Positions 28,796 through 30,702 of a stretch of 30,702 nt of DNA are shown one piece after another. The notes beneath the pieces were generated by a model. It had not been told where the DNA came from and did not search any database. It saw only the letters and a program-made list of their open reading frames with translations. Positions within the stretch are counted from its first letter, which is position 1. Each line of letters begins with the position of its first letter. The stretch spans positions 1-30,702 of the IMG/VR virus record IMGVR_UViG_3300035670_000936. One strand, 5' to 3'. The translations under genes were made by a program, and so were the position numbers. Source of the stretch: a virus.

Positions 28796-29296
28796 ATGGC
28801 AACGGCTTTATGGATCAAGCGAGAGGATCTGGTGCGTAACACCGCTATTGGCGGTAATGTCGACACAGACAAGTTTATTCAGTTTATTAAGATTGCTCAG
28901 GAGATCCACATCCAAAACTACACCGGAACCAAGTTGTACGACAAGATCAGCAATGAGATCATTGCAGGAACCCTGTCCGGTACATACTTGACTCTGGTCA
29001 ACACCTACCTTCAACCCATGCTCATACATTGGGCCATGGTGGAATATCTGCCGTTTGCGGCTTACACGATCGGCAACGGAGGGGTGTTCAAGCACAATTC
29101 GGAGAACTCTACTACGGCAGAGAAAGTAGAAGTCGACTATCTGGTGGGAAAGGCAAGAGACCTTGCTCAGTACTACACGGATCGTTTTATCACTTACATG
29201 AGTTACAACCAAGCGCAGTTTCCGGAATACTACCAGAATAGCAATTCGGATGTATTTCCAGATACTGATGCAAATTTCGCATCATGGGTACTTTAA
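28796..29296 (+). CDS. Head-tail connector-like protein (DUF6712 type)
   Basis: 166 residues, all-helical. MATALWIKREDLVRNTAIGGN is followed by DTDKFIQFIKIAQEIHIQNY, then LVNTYLQPMLIHWAMVEYLP, resembling the DUF6712 or gp6-like adaptor proteins that dock on the portal. It lies three bases after the portal gene, the expected place for an adaptor. The start is a clear ATG and the end overlaps a small basic gene by 13 bases. Confidence 0.7.
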   Translation: MATALWIKREDLVRNTAIGGNVDTDKFIQFIKIAQEIHIQNYTGTKLYDKISNEIIAGTLSGTYLTLVNTYLQPMLIHWAMVEYLPFAAYTIGNGGVFKHNSENSTTAEKVEVDYLVGKARDLAQYYTDRFITYMSYNQAQFPEYYQNSNSDVFPDTDANFASWVL

Positions 29297-29406
29297 AGAA
29301 AAAGGATACGTACAAACCGAAGCCGAGCAACATTGTCAAGCTAAAAAGTTATTTAGGAGAGAATGGGAATACAAGGCGATTGGGGACAAGGAGCAGCAAA
29401 CAATGA
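29284..29406 (+). CDS. 40-residue basic protein
   Basis: A short frame from MGTLKKKDTYKPKPSNIVKL to RRLGTRSSKQ, strongly basic. It starts inside the connector gene and ends inside the next small gene, overlapping it by 44 bases. The composition is protein-like and bridges the otherwise untranslated bases 29297-29362. It may bind DNA in the neck. Confidence is limited by its length and heavy overlap. Confidence 0.45.
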   Translation: MGTLKKKDTYKPKPSNIVKLKSYLGENGNTRRLGTRSSKQ

Positions 29407-29572
29407 CATCTATTGGGGTCAGGCTGCTGCAACGAATAGTATCTCTTGGGGGTACGTTCAGCCGTTGTCCTATGGGCATCCTACAACTAACCTCTACGGA
29501 AGTTTTGAGCAAGACGTTTGGAACAATTGGGGAGAGGTATGGCAAACGATTGGAACAACTTGGAATAGTTAA
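29363..29572 (+). CDS. Small Gly/Trp-rich structural protein
   Basis: 69 residues with a repeated pattern: GDWGQGAANNDIYWGQAAAT followed by NSISWGYVQP, then a tryptophan series DVWNNWGEVWQTIGTTW at its end. The WG-x-GA-NN-I-WG repeat is one I recall from Bacteroidota phages. It precedes the tail fibre by four bases. Alternative frames through this segment (for example from 29250) have no such regularity. It is likely a virion protein. Confidence 0.65.
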   Translation: MGIQGDWGQGAANNDIYWGQAAATNSISWGYVQPLSYGHPTTNLYGSFEQDVWNNWGEVWQTIGTTWNS

Positions 29573-29576
29573 ATAA

Positions 29577-30530
29577 ATGGGAACAACTTTAACGGGGACT
29601 ACCCCACAGGACACCTACGATAGCCTTATTAAGGTTACGGATAACGGGCCGATTGGTGCTACCGCCAAATACTTGAGCGATGGATTGGGTAATGATTCAA
29701 TTCTTGCTTTGTCAACGGCACGGGTTGGTGTCGGAACAACGGGGCCATCAGAAAACCTTCACGTTGTTGGTAATGTCTTGGCATCCGATAATTTTTATAT
29801 TGGTAATTCTAACAAAAGATTTACGCAGAACGGGGACGATATTAGGTTTTGGAATAGAACTGCCAACGATATTGAGTTTTTAACTAACGATGTACAAAGA
29901 CTTGTAGTTAAGGGCTCAGGAAACATAGGCATTGGCACGGATGCGCCTACTGATACCTTTGGATATGGCCGAGCGTTAGATATTCAGTCAGCAACGGGCG
30001 CAGCGGTTTATCTTCGTGATTCTGATGCACCTACTACCGATTATGGTTTTGTTGCATTTGATGGCGTTGATGATGGATTAAAAATCAACAACGAGGCAAG
30101 CGGTGGTTTTATCCGATTTAATACGGGCGGTAGCGAGCGAGCAAGAATCACGGCAAACGGCCTAACCTTCAACGGGGACACCGCAGCAGCCAACGCCCTT
30201 GATGACTACGAGGAGGGGACTTTTACTGCGACTATTACGGGGGGCACTTTTTCTTCTACGGATACGGGACGATACACTAAAATAGGACGGCAGGTTTATT
30301 GGTATTTAAGTCCTACAACCACTGCAATCACAGGAAGTTTAGTGATTAGCGGATTACCATTTACCAACGCTGATAGGAGTGCGTCTATTTTTGCCACCGT
30401 TCCACCTTCAGGCATTACCTATATTCCCGCTTTTCATAATTCATCATCCGCATCTTGCGATATAAATGTTAGCGGAACATATAGTGGTGGTGCAGTTTCT
30501 ACCTATTTTGCAGGTGTATATTCAGTATAA
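29577..30530 (+). CDS. Tail fibre / receptor-binding protein
   Basis: 317 residues. The N-terminus MGTTLTGTTPQDTYDSLIKV anchors to the virion. RVGVGTTGPSENLHVVGNV and NIGIGTDAPTDTF are the repeat units seen in phage fibre shafts of the S74 type. The C-terminal part has YEEGTFTATITGGTFSSTDT, then GRYTKIGRQVYWYL and SGLPFTN, a receptor-binding-like beta domain. The intramolecular chaperone typical of S74 fibres is absent, so this may be a stable trimer without self-cleavage. Confidence 0.75.
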   Translation: MGTTLTGTTPQDTYDSLIKVTDNGPIGATAKYLSDGLGNDSILALSTARVGVGTTGPSENLHVVGNVLASDNFYIGNSNKRFTQNGDDIRFWNRTANDIEFLTNDVQRLVVKGSGNIGIGTDAPTDTFGYGRALDIQSATGAAVYLRDSDAPTTDYGFVAFDGVDDGLKINNEASGGFIRFNTGGSERARITANGLTFNGDTAAANALDDYEEGTFTATITGGTFSSTDTGRYTKIGRQVYWYLSPTTTAITGSLVISGLPFTNADRSASIFATVPPSGITYIPAFHNSSSASCDINVSGTYSGGAVSTYFAGVYSV

Positions 30531-30548
30531 AAAATAAAACTAAACAAA

Positions 30549-30702
30549 ATGATTGAAGAAGTAATCTACATTTCGGCCTTCAACGTCAAACTTGACGGAA
30601 CGATTGAAGTACGCAAGACCACCGATGTAACCAAAGATGGCGCAGTTATCGCCTCATCTTATTGGCGCACGGTGCTTCAGGTAAACGACCCCGCAGCCGA
30701 TG
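30549..30702 (+). CDS. Start of a fibre-associated conserved protein (3' truncated)
   Basis: The first 51 codons are visible, from MIEEVIYISAFNVKLDGTIE. The VRKTTDVTKDGAVIASSYWR and VLQVNDP segments match a small family that follows fibre genes in other Bacteroidota phages, as far as I recall. The window ends inside the gene. An A-rich leader (AAACTAAACAAA) precedes the ATG. Function unknown. Confidence 0.55.
   Translation, partial: MIEEVIYISAFNVKLDGTIEVRKTTDVTKDGAVIASSYWRTVLQVNDPAAD

Overview
The window looks like most of the genome of a tailed, probably siphovirus-like, double-stranded DNA phage that infects a member of the Bacteroidota. Four things point to this host. Several promoters match the Bacteroidota form (TTG or T-run, about 20 bases, then TAnnTTTG). 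Shine-Dalgarno sequences are essentially absent. The proteins are of types I associate with Flavobacterium and Cellulophaga phages. The code is standard. Every gene I can support is on the + strand, packed tightly with many ATGA/GTGA overlaps. I see no tRNA, integrase, repressor, transposon or CRISPR array, so a lytic lifestyle is the simplest reading.

Layout. 1-1534: end of one partial gene, then a lysis block (two small membrane proteins, a small basic protein, an M15 peptidase endolysin and a probable one-piece spanin). 1535-1842: the only gene-free stretch over 300 bases; AT-rich, palindrome-rich, and carrying the first early promoter. 1843-10308: early and replication genes (DUF3310, RusA-like resolvase, SSB-like protein, DnaB-type helicase, a stand-alone DnaA domain IV-like protein, sigma-like factor, two PD-(D/E)XK nucleases) and many small unknowns. 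10301-13872: two glycosyltransferases, a methyltransferase, an HNH protein, a ParB-like protein and a third glycosyltransferase of the TET-associated type. 13869-15348: terminase. 15371-22515: tail genes, including a tail chaperone with a -1 frameshift and the tape measure. 22512-29296: protease, fibre-like protein, scaffold, major capsid, tail-tube-like protein, portal and connector. 29284-30702: small structural proteins, a tail fibre and a truncated last gene.

How it works together. The phage encodes a helicase, an SSB-like protein, an exonuclease and a resolvase, but no DNA polymerase or primase in this window, so it probably recruits the host replisome. Early units are separated by intrinsic terminators followed at once by a promoter and a recurring leader with core ACCAATC just before the ATG. 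A phage sigma-like factor may switch transcription to late genes, three of which share a TTATTT-type element at their start codons. Head and tail modules are in an unusual order: terminase, tail, protease, capsid, portal.

The strongest single observation is the overlapping second frame at the end of the tail chaperone gene. A run of nine T allows a -1 shift into 83 clean codons whose stop overlaps the next start by ATGA.
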